64,000 nucleotides of DNA. Origin: CAWCUK01 sp963798775. Its GTDB lineage: Bacteria > Bacteroidota > Ignavibacteria > Ignavibacteriales > Ignavibacteriaceae. The notes below the pieces were generated by a model. It made no database searches, was not told the origin of the DNA, and saw only the letters and a program-made list of their open reading frames with translations. The stretch lies in the NCBI GenBank assembly GCA_963798775.1, contig CAWCUK010000001.1, positions 1,550,001 through 1,614,000 on the forward strand, read 5' to 3'. This document shows positions 44,215-53,333 of this stretch, piece by piece (position 1 is the first letter of the stretch; every line of letters begins with the position of its first letter). A program made the position numbers and the translations under genes.

Positions 44215-44285
44215 GCCAATATATAGTTCCCTTACTTTTCGGCTTAATGGTTACTAAATAAAAATATGAATCAGAAGTTATTTAT

Positions 44286-44330
44286 GTGACTGACGGGGCG
44301 AAGCTCTGTGCTCTTTTCAAAAAAAAACAA
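44286..44330 (+). other. GC-rich leader patch before the polysaccharide locus
   Basis: A short GC-rich patch (GTGACTGACGGGGCGAAGC) followed by a possible AGC-TCTGT-GCT hairpin and a nine-A run precedes the first polysaccharide gene. It shares the TGACTGACG core, a downstream CTC, the A-run and an ATTACC with the leader before flgE, in the same order. It also has a loose resemblance to the ops element found at polysaccharide operons. Either relation is unproven. The alternative GTG start at 44286 would place it inside an N-terminal extension with no family support. Confidence 0.25.
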
Positions 44331-44351
44331 AAACTAATTACCGGTGTAAAT

Positions 44352-45506
44352 ATGAAAGTCCCTTTCCTTGACCTCAAAATCCAGTATAATTCAATTAAAA
44401 ATGAAATTGATAATTCGATTAAAAATGTAATTGAGAATACCTCCTTTATATTAGGCCCAACAGTTGCTGAATTTGAGAGAAATTTCGCGGAAGAACATCA
44501 AGTAAAATTTTGCGTTGGAGTAAGTTCCGGCACAGCAGGTAATCATTTGGCTTTGTGGTCTTTAGGCATTGGACCCGGCGATGAAGTAATAATTCCCGCA
44601 AATACTTTTATAGCGACCGCATGGGGCGCCACTCTTTGCGGCGCAAAACCGGTTTTTGTCGATTGTCATCCGGACAGCTATAATATTGATCCCAATAAGA
44701 TTGAAGCTGCCATAACTAATAAAACTAAAGCTATTGTAGCTGTTCATTTGTACGGACAGCCGGCTGATATGGACCCAATAAGAGATATAGCGGCAGAATA
44801 CGGGCTGCTTTTAATTGAGGATTGCGCGCAAGCTCATTTGGCGGAATATAAAGGAACGAAGGTCGGCAATTTTAGCGAAGCAGCGTCATTTAGTTTTTAT
44901 CCCGGTAAAAATTTAGGAGCTTATGGAGAAGCCGGTGCGGTGGTATCTAATTATGATGAAATAGCCCTAAAAGTTAAAATGCTCAGAGATCATGGCGCGT
45001 TGCAAAAATATAATCATATTACCTTCGGTCATAATTATCGAATGGAAGGTATTCAAGGAGCAGTACTTAACGTTAAACTCAATCATCTTAAAGAATGGAC
45101 GGAAGCCAGAAGAAATGTTGCCGCAAAATATTATGATCTCCTTTCCGGAATTGATGAAATAAAACTCCCGGCGGAAATGGATTATGCAAAACATGTTTAT
45201 CATCTATTTGTTGTTCAAGTCAATGATGATAAAGGAAATAATTTAAGAGAAGAATTATTAAATCAACTTTCTGAAAGAGGAATTGCGACCGGATTGCATT
45301 ATCCTATTCCGCTGCACCAGCAGCCGTGTTTTAAGAATTACGGATATAAAAAAGGAGATTTCCCCGTTACCGAAAAACTCGCGCAAAATGGAATTTCTCT
45401 TCCGCTGTACCCGGAATTAACAGACCGGCAAATTGAATATGTGTATGATAACATAAAATCTTTTTTTGTAAAAAAAACATCTCCTCAAATTTTAGAAACA
45501 GTATAA
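44352..45506 (+). CDS. DegT/DnrJ/EryC1 sugar aminotransferase (WbpE/FdtB-like)
   Basis: A PLP-dependent aminotransferase of the nucleotide-sugar family. It begins MKVPFLDLKIQYNS, typical of this family, has the sugar-binding CVGVSSGTAGNHLAL region, the LLIEDCAQAH motif, and the PLP lysine K186 in FYPGKNLGAYGEAG. The GAYGEAG form is common in enzymes making 3-amino sugars such as WbpE and FdtB. A dehydrogenase and N-acetyltransferase encoded just downstream would complete a WbpB-WbpE-WbpD-like route. ATG 44352 is chosen over GTG 44286 on family start. Confidence 0.9.
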   Translation: MKVPFLDLKIQYNSIKNEIDNSIKNVIENTSFILGPTVAEFERNFAEEHQVKFCVGVSSGTAGNHLALWSLGIGPGDEVIIPANTFIATAWGATLCGAKPVFVDCHPDSYNIDPNKIEAAITNKTKAIVAVHLYGQPADMDPIRDIAAEYGLLLIEDCAQAHLAEYKGTKVGNFSEAASFSFYPGKNLGAYGEAGAVVSNYDEIALKVKMLRDHGALQKYNHITFGHNYRMEGIQGAVLNVKLNHLKEWTEARRNVAAKYYDLLSGIDEIKLPAEMDYAKHVYHLFVVQVNDDKGNNLREELLNQLSERGIATGLHYPIPLHQQPCFKNYGYKKGDFPVTEKLAQNGISLPLYPELTDRQIEYVYDNIKSFFVKKTSPQILETV

Positions 45507-45509
45507 CCA

Positions 45510-46961
45510 ATGCTTAATTCAACAAAAAGTATTATGATAAAGCCATCTAAATATAAATATTATTACGCTACTTCGGATTTTCTAATCTTATTGTTTTCCT
45601 TTTTGCTTTCGCTTTATCTTGTACAAATAAAAAATAATTTTAACTCATTTGATTTTGCCAAATTATTTCAGCCGGCCATTATAATTTTTGTTGTGTTTAC
45701 TATTCTTTTCATTACAATTTTCCACGCGAACAGTCTTTATACAATTCACATGATATTAACAAAAACAGAACATCTTACTGCACTTGTAAAATCAATATTA
45801 TACGGCGCTCTTGCAATAATATTAATATCATTAGCGGCAAAAACATTTTCATTAACCGACTCAAGTTTAATTATAGCTACATTTATTTCTTCATCTCTCA
45901 TTCTGCTTTATATTGTTCGCGTTGAAATTCTCAGGAAGGTCTATGAAAAAATATTCAATCGAAATTTACTGATTGTTGGAAGCGGAATTGACTCAAAAAG
46001 TTTTAGTTCAGATATGATAAATAATTCCTATTCAGGTTCAAATATAGTTGGATATTTAACAGAGAAAGCTGCCGAAGAAAATGCAGAAATAAATAATAAA
46101 TTAATTCTAGGTAACGTAACTGATTTACAAAATGCGGTGATAGAAAATAAAGTAGATGAAGTAATTATTTCAATTGATAATAATTATGATGAATTGTTTA
46201 ACGCAATTGAGGCCGCCAGAAAAATAGGAATAAATGTAAAAGTAAATTCACAATTGTTTGATGTTGTTGTTAAGCGAATACGTTTAGATAAATACGGAAG
46301 TATTCAATTGGTTGATGTTTCGCCGCATAAATATTCTTTGTTTTCAATAAAATTTAAAAGAGTTGTAGATATTATAGTTGCCCTATTTTCCCTAATATTA
46401 CTATCCCCGTTTCTTTTACTCATTTCCTGCTTAATTAAAATATCTTCATCGGGTCCTGTTCTTTTTAAGCAGGTAAGAATAGGCAAAGACGGTAAAAAAT
46501 TTAAACTTTATAAATTTCGTTCGATGCATGTTTTGGAAGATGAAGATGAGGAACGAAAAATTAATATGATCGACTTTATGAAAAATGGAAATACTCATGG
46601 GGAAGATTCAAATAAGATAATTAATGGTAACAGGTTAACAAAAATCGGGATGTTTATTAGAAAAAGATCGATTGATGAATTACCGCAGCTAATAAACGTT
46701 ATTAAAGGGGATATGAGTTTAGTAGGCCCGCGGCCTTGCCTTCCTTATGAGTTCGAAAATTATGAAGAATGGCAGAAACGACGAATAAAAGTAATGCCCG
46801 GGTGTACCGGAGTATGGCAAGTTACCGGCAGAAGTGTGGTATCATTTAATAATTCTATTATTCTGGATCTTTATTACATCTATAAAATGTCTCCGCTCTT
46901 TGATTTGAAATTAATACTTAAAACTATTCCTGTTATGCTATTTGCCAGAGGAGGGAAATAG
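45510..46961 (+). CDS. Polyprenyl glycosyl-phosphotransferase (priming enzyme)
   Basis: This enzyme transfers the first sugar phosphate to undecaprenyl phosphate and thereby starts a repeat unit. The 483-residue protein has four N-terminal membrane helices (about residues 14-130), a nucleotide-binding-like middle domain (LLIVGSGIDSKSF), a further membrane helix near 285-308, and the catalytic domain with VLFKQVRIGKDGKKFKLYKF, then DELPQLINVIKGDMSLVGPRP. It belongs to the WbaP/WcaJ-type superfamily. ATG at 45534 is an alternative start. It indicates a Wzx/Wzy-type pathway. Confidence 0.92.
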   Translation: MLNSTKSIMIKPSKYKYYYATSDFLILLFSFLLSLYLVQIKNNFNSFDFAKLFQPAIIIFVVFTILFITIFHANSLYTIHMILTKTEHLTALVKSILYGALAIILISLAAKTFSLTDSSLIIATFISSSLILLYIVRVEILRKVYEKIFNRNLLIVGSGIDSKSFSSDMINNSYSGSNIVGYLTEKAAEENAEINNKLILGNVTDLQNAVIENKVDEVIISIDNNYDELFNAIEAARKIGINVKVNSQLFDVVVKRIRLDKYGSIQLVDVSPHKYSLFSIKFKRVVDIIVALFSLILLSPFLLLISCLIKISSSGPVLFKQVRIGKDGKKFKLYKFRSMHVLEDEDEERKINMIDFMKNGNTHGEDSNKIINGNRLTKIGMFIRKRSIDELPQLINVIKGDMSLVGPRPCLPYEFENYEEWQKRRIKVMPGCTGVWQVTGRSVVSFNNSIILDLYYIYKMSPLFDLKLILKTIPVMLFARGGK

Positions 46962-47018
46962 CCTATGAAAAAAATTGTAATGAATGCATGTCCGAAAGAA
47001 AACGTATAGGAGGAAATT

Positions 47019-48083
47019 ATGGAAATAGGGGTGGTAGGATTAGGATATTGGGGTCCTAATATAATTCGAAATTTTTTAGCCCAGGATGATATTACTAAAG
47101 TAATGGGATGCGATTTAAAGGATGAACGATTAAGGTTTGTTCGATCCAAATTTCCTGGAGTTCAATTATTAAGAGATTATGAAATGCTCTTAAATAGTGG
47201 TGTAGACGCTATTGCTATTGCTACTCCCGTTGATACTCATTATTTCTTGGCAAAAAAAGCGCTTGAAGCAGGTAAACATATTTGGGTTGAAAAACCATTT
47301 ACAGCATCCACAAAACAAGCCGAAGAATTAATTGAAATAGCTGATCGAAAAAATTTAAAAATATTTGTTGACCACACGTTTATTTATACCGGAGCCGTAC
47401 AAAAAATTAAAGAACTAATTGATGCGAACGAATTAGGTGATGTAATTTATTTTGATTCGGTTAGAATTAATTTAGGATTATTTCAGCATGACGTAAATGT
47501 AATATGGGATTTGGCACCGCATGATTTATCAATTATGAATTATGTGCTTTCCTCAAAAAAAGTTATCGCGGTTAGCGCCAACGGAATTGCCAATTATTAT
47601 GACCAAGAAAACATAGCTCAGCTTTCCCTTCATTTTGAACATAATAACTGCTTTGCCCATTTTCATGTTAACTGGACTTCACCTGTAAAAATGAGGAGGA
47701 TGATTGTTGCCGGAAAGAAAAAAATGCTGGTTTTTGATGACATGGAAAATTCTGAAAAAATAAAAGTTTATGATTGCGGTGTTGATATAAAATCAACCGA
47801 AAGTATACATAACGCTTTAGTGCAATATAGAACGGGAGATATGTATTCTCCTAAAATTATCCAAACAGAAGCACTTGCGCTAGGGGCTAAAGAATTTATC
47901 AATTCCATCAAAGAGGATAGATCTCCTTTAACGGACGGAATAGAAGGATTGGAAGTAGTTAAAATTTTAGAAGCCTCAGAAAAATCAATTAAAAATAGAG
48001 GCCAACTAGTCGAACTGAAAGACTATCAACATTTACGTTCGGGTAAAAACCATAAACCCAATAAAGAATTAATGGCCATATAA
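47019..48083 (+). CDS. Gfo/Idh/MocA-family sugar dehydrogenase (WbpB-like)
   Basis: An NAD-dependent oxidoreductase of 354 residues with an N-terminal Rossmann motif GVVGLGYWGPN and the family motif VEKPFTAS near residue 91, then the HTFIYTGAVQKIKELI segment. WbpB-type members oxidise the 3-position of UDP-GlcNAcA so that a DegT enzyme can aminate it. Neighbouring aminotransferase and acetyltransferase genes support this pathway. A strong AGGAGG site precedes the ATG. The exact substrate is inferred. Confidence 0.88.
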   Translation: MEIGVVGLGYWGPNIIRNFLAQDDITKVMGCDLKDERLRFVRSKFPGVQLLRDYEMLLNSGVDAIAIATPVDTHYFLAKKALEAGKHIWVEKPFTASTKQAEELIEIADRKNLKIFVDHTFIYTGAVQKIKELIDANELGDVIYFDSVRINLGLFQHDVNVIWDLAPHDLSIMNYVLSSKKVIAVSANGIANYYDQENIAQLSLHFEHNNCFAHFHVNWTSPVKMRRMIVAGKKKMLVFDDMENSEKIKVYDCGVDIKSTESIHNALVQYRTGDMYSPKIIQTEALALGAKEFINSIKEDRSPLTDGIEGLEVVKILEASEKSIKNRGQLVELKDYQHLRSGKNHKPNKELMAI

Positions 48084-48098
48084 TTATTCCGAAAAACC

Positions 48099-48575
48099 AT
48101 GGATAAAAAAAATATTAATAATGTTACACTCGGCCGAAATGTAAAAATTTATGATTTTGTAAATCTTTACGGCTGTACTATTGGTAACGACTCTAAAGTA
48201 GGGACTTTTGTCGAAATTCAAAAGAACGTTACTATAGGGAAAAACTGCAAAATATCAAGCCACACATTTATATGCGAAGGCGTTCATATTGAGGATGATG
48301 TTTTTATCGGCCATAACGTTACTTTTATAAATGATAAGTATCCAAAATCAACCAATATTTCGGGAGAACTTCAAACCGAAGAAGATTGGAGTGTAGTAGA
48401 AACCTTTGTTAAAAAAGGCGCTTCTATCGGTTCTTCGGCTACAATTTTATGTGGTATAACCATAGGGGGAAATGCGATTGTCGGTGCTGGTTCGGTTGTT
48501 ACAAAAAATGTCCCGGATAATTCAATAGTAGCCGGAGTTCCGGCCAAAGTAATTAGAAAATCAGTATTAATTTAA
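48099..48575 (+). CDS. Left-handed beta-helix N-acetyltransferase (WbpD-like)
   Basis: A 158-residue protein with hexapeptide repeats (VKIYDFVNLYGC, VGTFVEIQKNVTIGKN, ISSHTFICEGVHIEDD, ILCGITIGGNAIVGAGSVV) ending AGVPAKVIRKS. The insertion FINDKYPKS is characteristic of WbpD/WlbB-type enzymes that acetylate the 3-amino group of UDP-amino sugars. It is coupled to the dehydrogenase gene, 15 bases away. Together with the aminotransferase it predicts a 2,3-diacetamido sugar in the polymer. Confidence 0.88.
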   Translation: MDKKNINNVTLGRNVKIYDFVNLYGCTIGNDSKVGTFVEIQKNVTIGKNCKISSHTFICEGVHIEDDVFIGHNVTFINDKYPKSTNISGELQTEEDWSVVETFVKKGASIGSSATILCGITIGGNAIVGAGSVVTKNVPDNSIVAGVPAKVIRKSVLI

Positions 48576-48595
48576 GATTTTGATTTTACCACATC

Positions 48596-48660
48596 ATAAA
48601 TAAGTTTTTAACCTTCTGTAACTTATTTATCATACTAATATGGGGATTTAAGTATGATAA
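48596..48660 (+). promoter_or_regulatory. Two overlapping inverted repeats before the export genes
   Basis: ATAAATAAGTT (48596-48606) is the perfect complement of AACTTATTTAT (48620-48630). TTATCATACT (48627-48636) is the perfect complement of AGTATGATAA (48651-48660). The right arm of the first and the left arm of the second share four bases, so the hairpins compete if they form in RNA. The region is the 113-base gap before the Wza-like gene. There is no U-run, so a simple terminator is less likely than an operator pair or a mutually exclusive RNA switch. Confidence 0.45.
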
Positions 48661-48688
48661 GAACTTAAAATTTAGATAAAGGATAATA

Positions 48689-49294
48689 ATGAAAAGGCAT
48701 TTTCTTTTCGTATTTATAATAATTTTTTTGTGCGGCGTTTATTTATCGGCGCAGCAGTTAATACCCGGTGATGGTGTAAGAGTAACTTTTTTTAATATAA
48801 CAGATGCCATTTCCGGGGATTATTATGTTCAGAACGACGGGCGAATTCAGCTGCCATATATTGGTGTTTTAGCCGCGACTCAAAAAGATTTTTTATTAAT
48901 CAAAACAGAGATACTTTCTAAATACGATTCTCTTTACAGAGATCCTGAAATTACAGTTCAGCCGTTGTATAAAATTAATATACTGGGAGAAGTTAAAACT
49001 CCCGGTTATTACTATGTAACCGGTGTAGAAAAACTTTCCGATTTATTAGCGCAAGCCGGTGGTGAAACCAGTGATGCTGATCTTAATTCAGTATTTATAA
49101 TGCGCGAACACGAAGAAATAGAAGTTGACGCGGAAAAAATCATTCAAGACGGAAATAAACTCAGCGATATAGGATTAAAATCCGGTGATAAAATTTTTGT
49201 TTCCCGTCAATGGTGGGTCGGCGCGCGAAATACTGCGTTTATAATTTCGGCAGTGGCCGCGGTAATTACTGTTGTTGCTCTCTTCGTTCGTTAA
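48689..49294 (+). CDS. Polysaccharide export protein, Wza-like
   Basis: A 201-residue exporter with an N-terminal signal peptide (about 1-22), a Poly_export domain starting LIPGDGVRVTFFN and including QNDGRIQLPYIGVL, and an SLBB domain beginning INILGEVKTPGYYYV with LLAQAGGETSDADL. A C-terminal hydrophobic helix (about 178-200) may anchor it. The signal peptide has no lipobox cysteine at the cleavage site. It is shorter than E. coli Wza and typical of the single-SLBB type. It is followed by the Wzc-like gene. Confidence 0.9.
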   Translation: MKRHFLFVFIIIFLCGVYLSAQQLIPGDGVRVTFFNITDAISGDYYVQNDGRIQLPYIGVLAATQKDFLLIKTEILSKYDSLYRDPEITVQPLYKINILGEVKTPGYYYVTGVEKLSDLLAQAGGETSDADLNSVFIMREHEEIEVDAEKIIQDGNKLSDIGLKSGDKIFVSRQWWVGARNTAFIISAVAAVITVVALFVR

Positions 49295-49338
49295 TATCCC
49301 ATTGATTCCAATTTTTAAAAGTAAGAAAAAGGTGTTAT

Positions 49339-51852
49339 ATGTACAATGAGGAGTTATTAAACTTATTACGACCTCAAAAAAATAAAGATGGCGGGAATAT
49401 TGAAGAAAAGCTGAGGGTTATAAAAAGGAGAAAAATTACATTAATAGTTACAATCATTGTTGTAGCATTATTTTCCTTCATTTATAACCGTTATTTAACT
49501 CCGGTGTATGAGTCAACGGTAATTCTAAAAAAGGAAAAAGAATCAAATAAAAATATGCCGGATGAGTTTCAAGATATAGTTCTTTCAAAATCGAGTGATC
49601 AAATTGAAACTGAATTAGAATTGATAACTACAAGGAATGTTTTAGATAAAGTGATTAATAAACTTAATTTATACTTTGTAGTTGATAAATATGTAAATCC
49701 GGCGGGCAAAGAAGTAAAATTAAATAAAAAACTTCTTGATTATAACGAAGAATTTCAAAACGAGGAATATCCTAATCCCAATTATCCCCAGTTTTTAAAT
49801 ATAGAAGTTAAGCCGGTTAAAAAAGAATTTCATTTTTATATAAAAAAGACTTCTGAAAATAATTTTGAACTTCATAACGCGGATGATAATTCATTAATAA
49901 AAACATACAAAGATCCCGCGGCTGCCGATATAAAGCTGAATTATTCTAAAATGGTTTTCTATTGGCCTAAAGGTAAAATAGGAAGTAAAATATATTTTTC
50001 TATTCAAAATTATTATACCGTGCTTAATAGATTTGCCGCCGATATAAAAATAGACCATACCAAGGAGACGGATGTTTTTTCAATTACTGTAAGAGCAGCG
50101 ACTCCGTTTTCGGCTCAAACCATAGCTAACACTTTGTCGGATGAATTCAGAGATACACGTATAAATCAGCAGAAACAAGGCATTAGATATTCATTCGATT
50201 TTATTGATAAGCAGCTGCAGGAAATTTCGGAAAGATTAAAACAATCCGAATCAGATTTAAGCGAATATAAATCTGGGAAAAAGCTGCTTACTATAGACGC
50301 CAGTTCAAAACAAATGGTAGATTTTCTAAGTAGTTTAGAAGCCGAAAAAGTTAATACAGATCTGGAGTTGAACGACTTTCAAAATAAAGTTGATCAAATT
50401 AAAAAGGAGTACAAAGATAAAGGATTTTTTGATCAAACTTATTTAGCGCCCAAAAGTTCAGATCCCTCCTTCTCTCCCTTCTCAACACTGCTGCGGCAGC
50501 TTTCGGATCTTGAAATTCAAAGAATAGATATGATGCAGAAAAGAAAAGAAACTCATCCGGATGTTATTCGTATGGATGAGCAAATAGCGGAAATAAAAAA
50601 TAAACTTGCCAGCTATAATCAAAATACTATTTCATCTTATGAAATAATGATAAGTTCACTTCAGCAGAAGAAACAAAACCTAAGTTCGCTGATAAATAAA
50701 TATGAAAATAAGATAGAAGGTCTTCCTGCTCAGGAAACTCAATTAGCCGGTTTAATAAGACAAAAAAATGTTTTTGAAAAAGTGTTTAACCTTCTCTTAA
50801 ATAAAAGAGAAGAAATGCGCATGGCGGAGTTAAGTAAACTGCAGGATATAATTGTTGTAGATCCGGCGCATTTACCGGCATTCGCTATTTATCCCGGAAG
50901 AATAAATACAATTTTAAGTTTAATTATAGGCCTGAGCCTTGGCTTAATTATCATTTTTATTCTTGAAGGAGTAAACAAAAAAATAGTGAATATTGAAGAG
51001 GTTAAAGATTATTTAGAATCTCCTATTTTCGCGATTATTCCTAATTATTCAAAAGACATTAGAAAAAAAATTGCAAATTCAGAATCCTTTGAACATCGTT
51101 TTGTAACTTTAATGAATACGGAAGAAGGATTTAAAGAATCTTTTAGAGTGCTGCGGGCAAAATTATCTATTTATTTCGGCAATAAAAGAAAAATAATGAT
51201 GTTTACCAGCTGCGAAGAAAATACAGGTAAAACAACAATCCTGGCTAACCTTGCAATATCAATTGCGGAATCGAACAAAAAAGTTTTAATAATAGACGCC
51301 GATTTAAAAAAATCCCGTTTATCTCATGTTTTTGATGTGCCCAAAGGAACCCCGGGACTTATTCAATATTTAACCGGTGATTTTGAAATTCCTAATATTT
51401 ATAACGTATTAAAATTTAAGGAAAGCAGTAGAGCTTTAAAATCATTAAATATTTTACCTTCCGGCGGAATTTGCGAGAACTCAAGCGAATTATTATCCGG
51501 GGATAAAATTGATAAACTTGTCGCGATGTTAAACTCATCTTCCTACGATTATATTTTTATAGACACACCGCCGGTAACGCGTATTGTTGATACTTTAATT
51601 ATGGGGAGATTAATTAAGGACGCAATTTTAATAATCCGGCCAGAGCATTCATACAAGGACAGTGTGGAATGGGGTGTAAAAGAAATGGCGGAGGCAAATA
51701 TTTCTATAGGCGGTGTTGTTATAAATGCATGCGATATTAAAAAATCATCTTTTAAATATAGATACGGATATGGTTATGGATATGAATACGGTGAATCAGA
51801 AAATGGAAACGGAAAGAAGAAAAAAATAAAAATAAAATCAATATATAGTTGA
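49339..51852 (+). CDS. Wzc-like polysaccharide co-polymerase with kinase domain
   Basis: An 837-residue inner-membrane protein controlling chain length and export. The Wzz domain begins near residue 30 with a membrane helix (ITLIVTIIVVALFSFIY), a long periplasmic coiled-coil region follows to about 510, and a second helix lies near 520-545. The cytosolic BY-kinase domain has a Walker A of the form CEENTGKTT (K631), the LIIDADLKKSR Walker A' and FIDTPPV Walker B. A tyrosine-rich cluster (RYGYGYGYEYGE, near 815-826) fits autophosphorylation. A matching low-molecular-weight phosphatase is not seen here. Confidence 0.93.
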   Translation: MYNEELLNLLRPQKNKDGGNIEEKLRVIKRRKITLIVTIIVVALFSFIYNRYLTPVYESTVILKKEKESNKNMPDEFQDIVLSKSSDQIETELELITTRNVLDKVINKLNLYFVVDKYVNPAGKEVKLNKKLLDYNEEFQNEEYPNPNYPQFLNIEVKPVKKEFHFYIKKTSENNFELHNADDNSLIKTYKDPAAADIKLNYSKMVFYWPKGKIGSKIYFSIQNYYTVLNRFAADIKIDHTKETDVFSITVRAATPFSAQTIANTLSDEFRDTRINQQKQGIRYSFDFIDKQLQEISERLKQSESDLSEYKSGKKLLTIDASSKQMVDFLSSLEAEKVNTDLELNDFQNKVDQIKKEYKDKGFFDQTYLAPKSSDPSFSPFSTLLRQLSDLEIQRIDMMQKRKETHPDVIRMDEQIAEIKNKLASYNQNTISSYEIMISSLQQKKQNLSSLINKYENKIEGLPAQETQLAGLIRQKNVFEKVFNLLLNKREEMRMAELSKLQDIIVVDPAHLPAFAIYPGRINTILSLIIGLSLGLIIIFILEGVNKKIVNIEEVKDYLESPIFAIIPNYSKDIRKKIANSESFEHRFVTLMNTEEGFKESFRVLRAKLSIYFGNKRKIMMFTSCEENTGKTTILANLAISIAESNKKVLIIDADLKKSRLSHVFDVPKGTPGLIQYLTGDFEIPNIYNVLKFKESSRALKSLNILPSGGICENSSELLSGDKIDKLVAMLNSSSYDYIFIDTPPVTRIVDTLIMGRLIKDAILIIRPEHSYKDSVEWGVKEMAEANISIGGVVINACDIKKSSFKYRYGYGYGYEYGESENGNGKKKKIKIKSIYS

Positions 51853-51922
51853 GGGAAGTCTTTAAAATTTAGCACTTAAATTAACACTATTTCTAAAACC
51901 GTAAGATAGGAGAATTGTCAAT

Positions 51923-52156
51923 ATGAAAGAATTCATCGAGTTTATAGCAAAACATTTAGTTGATAATCCTGACAGCGTTGTGATTGATGAAAAAATGCCG
52001 GAAGACAATAAAATAGTACTTTCTCTAAAAGTAAAAGCTGAAGACATAGGGAAAGTAATTGGGAAACAGGGCAAAACAGCACAAGCTATGCGTACTTTAT
52101 TAACAGCTACCGCGGCTAAAAAGGGGAAAAGAGCAATCCTAGAAATACTAGATTAA
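51923..52156 (+). CDS. khpA: KhpA-type KH-domain RNA-binding protein
   Basis: A 77-residue KH-domain protein of the YlqC/KhpA family with the nucleic-acid-binding GKQG loop (GKVIGKQGKTAQAMRTLL) and a C-terminal RAILEILD. KhpA normally stands in the rpsP-rimM-trmD cluster and acts with KhpB in RNA-based control of cell elongation and division. Here it lies alone inside a polysaccharide locus with its own ribosome binding site (AGGAG). The 198-base gap after it is AT-rich and shows no gene or clear signal. Confidence 0.9.
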   Translation: MKEFIEFIAKHLVDNPDSVVIDEKMPEDNKIVLSLKVKAEDIGKVIGKQGKTAQAMRTLLTATAAKKGKRAILEILD

Positions 52157-52354
52157 CGCTCCTTCTTTGGGATAAAAAGATTAGTTCATATTCCTCAAAG
52201 ACTTCCTAATTTATATTAAACTATAACATAAAATTGAGCCTCTGAAAAAAATATACCATTGGCCTGGGTAAAAGTAAACTATCCTCATCCGTCTTTTCAA
52301 ATAAAACAATCGTTTTTCTAAATAATAAATATGAATATAAACTTCAGGTGATTT

Positions 52355-53326
52355 ATGAGCGCGAAAAAATTTTTAGTTACAGGCGGCGCCGGATTTATAG
52401 GTTCTAATATTGTTGAAAAACTTCTGATATTAGGACATCAAGTAAAAGTACTTGATAATTTTTCAACCGGGAAAAGAGAAAATCTTAAAGTTTTTATCGA
52501 CGACATAGAAATTGTTGAAGGTGATGTAAGAAGTTACCACACAGTAATGCGTGCGGTAAAGGGAGTAGAGATAATTTTACATCAAGCGGCTTTGCCGTCA
52601 GTCCCGCGTTCTATAAATGATCCTATCACAACCGATGAAGTGAACATACAAGGAACTTTAAATATTTTGGAAGCCGCAAGGGAATTTGATGTTAATCGTG
52701 TTGTTTATGCTTCCTCATCCTCTGTATACGGAGATAACCCGGTTCTGCCGAAACATGAACAAATGAATGTTAATCCGCTTTCTCCTTACGCGGTTTCTAA
52801 ATTGGCGGGAGAAAAATACTGCCAAGTTTTTTCAAGAATATACGGACTCGAAACAATTTCTTTAAGATATTTTAATGTCTTCGGTCCTAAACAAGATCCG
52901 GCGTCTCAATATTCGGCCGTAATTCCCAAATTTATTACAGCAATAATGAAAGATAAACAACCTGTAATTTTCGGCGACGGCACACAGACAAGAGATTTTA
53001 CTTTTGTAGAAAATGTTGTTGACGCCAATATTAAAGCGGCTTTTGCTGTTTGTGATTCCGGTTTAGTTATGAACTGCGCATGCAATGAACAAATAATTTT
53101 AAATGATGTTATAAATATTATAAACAGAGAATTAGGTAAAAATATTGAGCCGATTTATAAAGATCCTCGTCCCGGAGATATTAAGCATTCATTCGCCGAT
53201 ATAACTCTTATTAAGGAAAAGATAGGTTATAATCCCATAGTTTCTTTTGAAAACGGTTTAAGAAAGACTATAAAAAAATATATGGATGTTTCAAGTTTAC
53301 CGGAACCGCAAATTATACTGCAGTAA
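52355..53326 (+). CDS. NAD-dependent UDP-sugar epimerase (WbpP/GalE-like)
   Basis: An extended short-chain dehydrogenase/reductase of 323 residues. Motifs: GGAGFIGS nucleotide-binding loop near residue 10, the ALPSVPRSI segment, the catalytic SSSSVYG and YxxxK (YAVSK), and the RYFNVFGPKQDP region. The ASLPSVPRSI-type and RYFNVFGPRQ-type segments are typical of WbpP-type UDP-GlcNAc/GlcNAcA 4-epimerases. Substrate is inferred. It precedes the flippase gene. Confidence 0.88.
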   Translation: MSAKKFLVTGGAGFIGSNIVEKLLILGHQVKVLDNFSTGKRENLKVFIDDIEIVEGDVRSYHTVMRAVKGVEIILHQAALPSVPRSINDPITTDEVNIQGTLNILEAAREFDVNRVVYASSSSVYGDNPVLPKHEQMNVNPLSPYAVSKLAGEKYCQVFSRIYGLETISLRYFNVFGPKQDPASQYSAVIPKFITAIMKDKQPVIFGDGTQTRDFTFVENVVDANIKAAFAVCDSGLVMNCACNEQIILNDVINIINRELGKNIEPIYKDPRPGDIKHSFADITLIKEKIGYNPIVSFENGLRKTIKKYMDVSSLPEPQIILQ

Positions 53327-53333
53327 AAAAAAT

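Noticed and set aside
44286..44351. N-terminal extension of the first aminotransferase from GTG 44286
   Set aside because: The extra 22 residues have no counterpart in the family, whereas ATG 44352 gives the typical start; the stretch is better read as leader.
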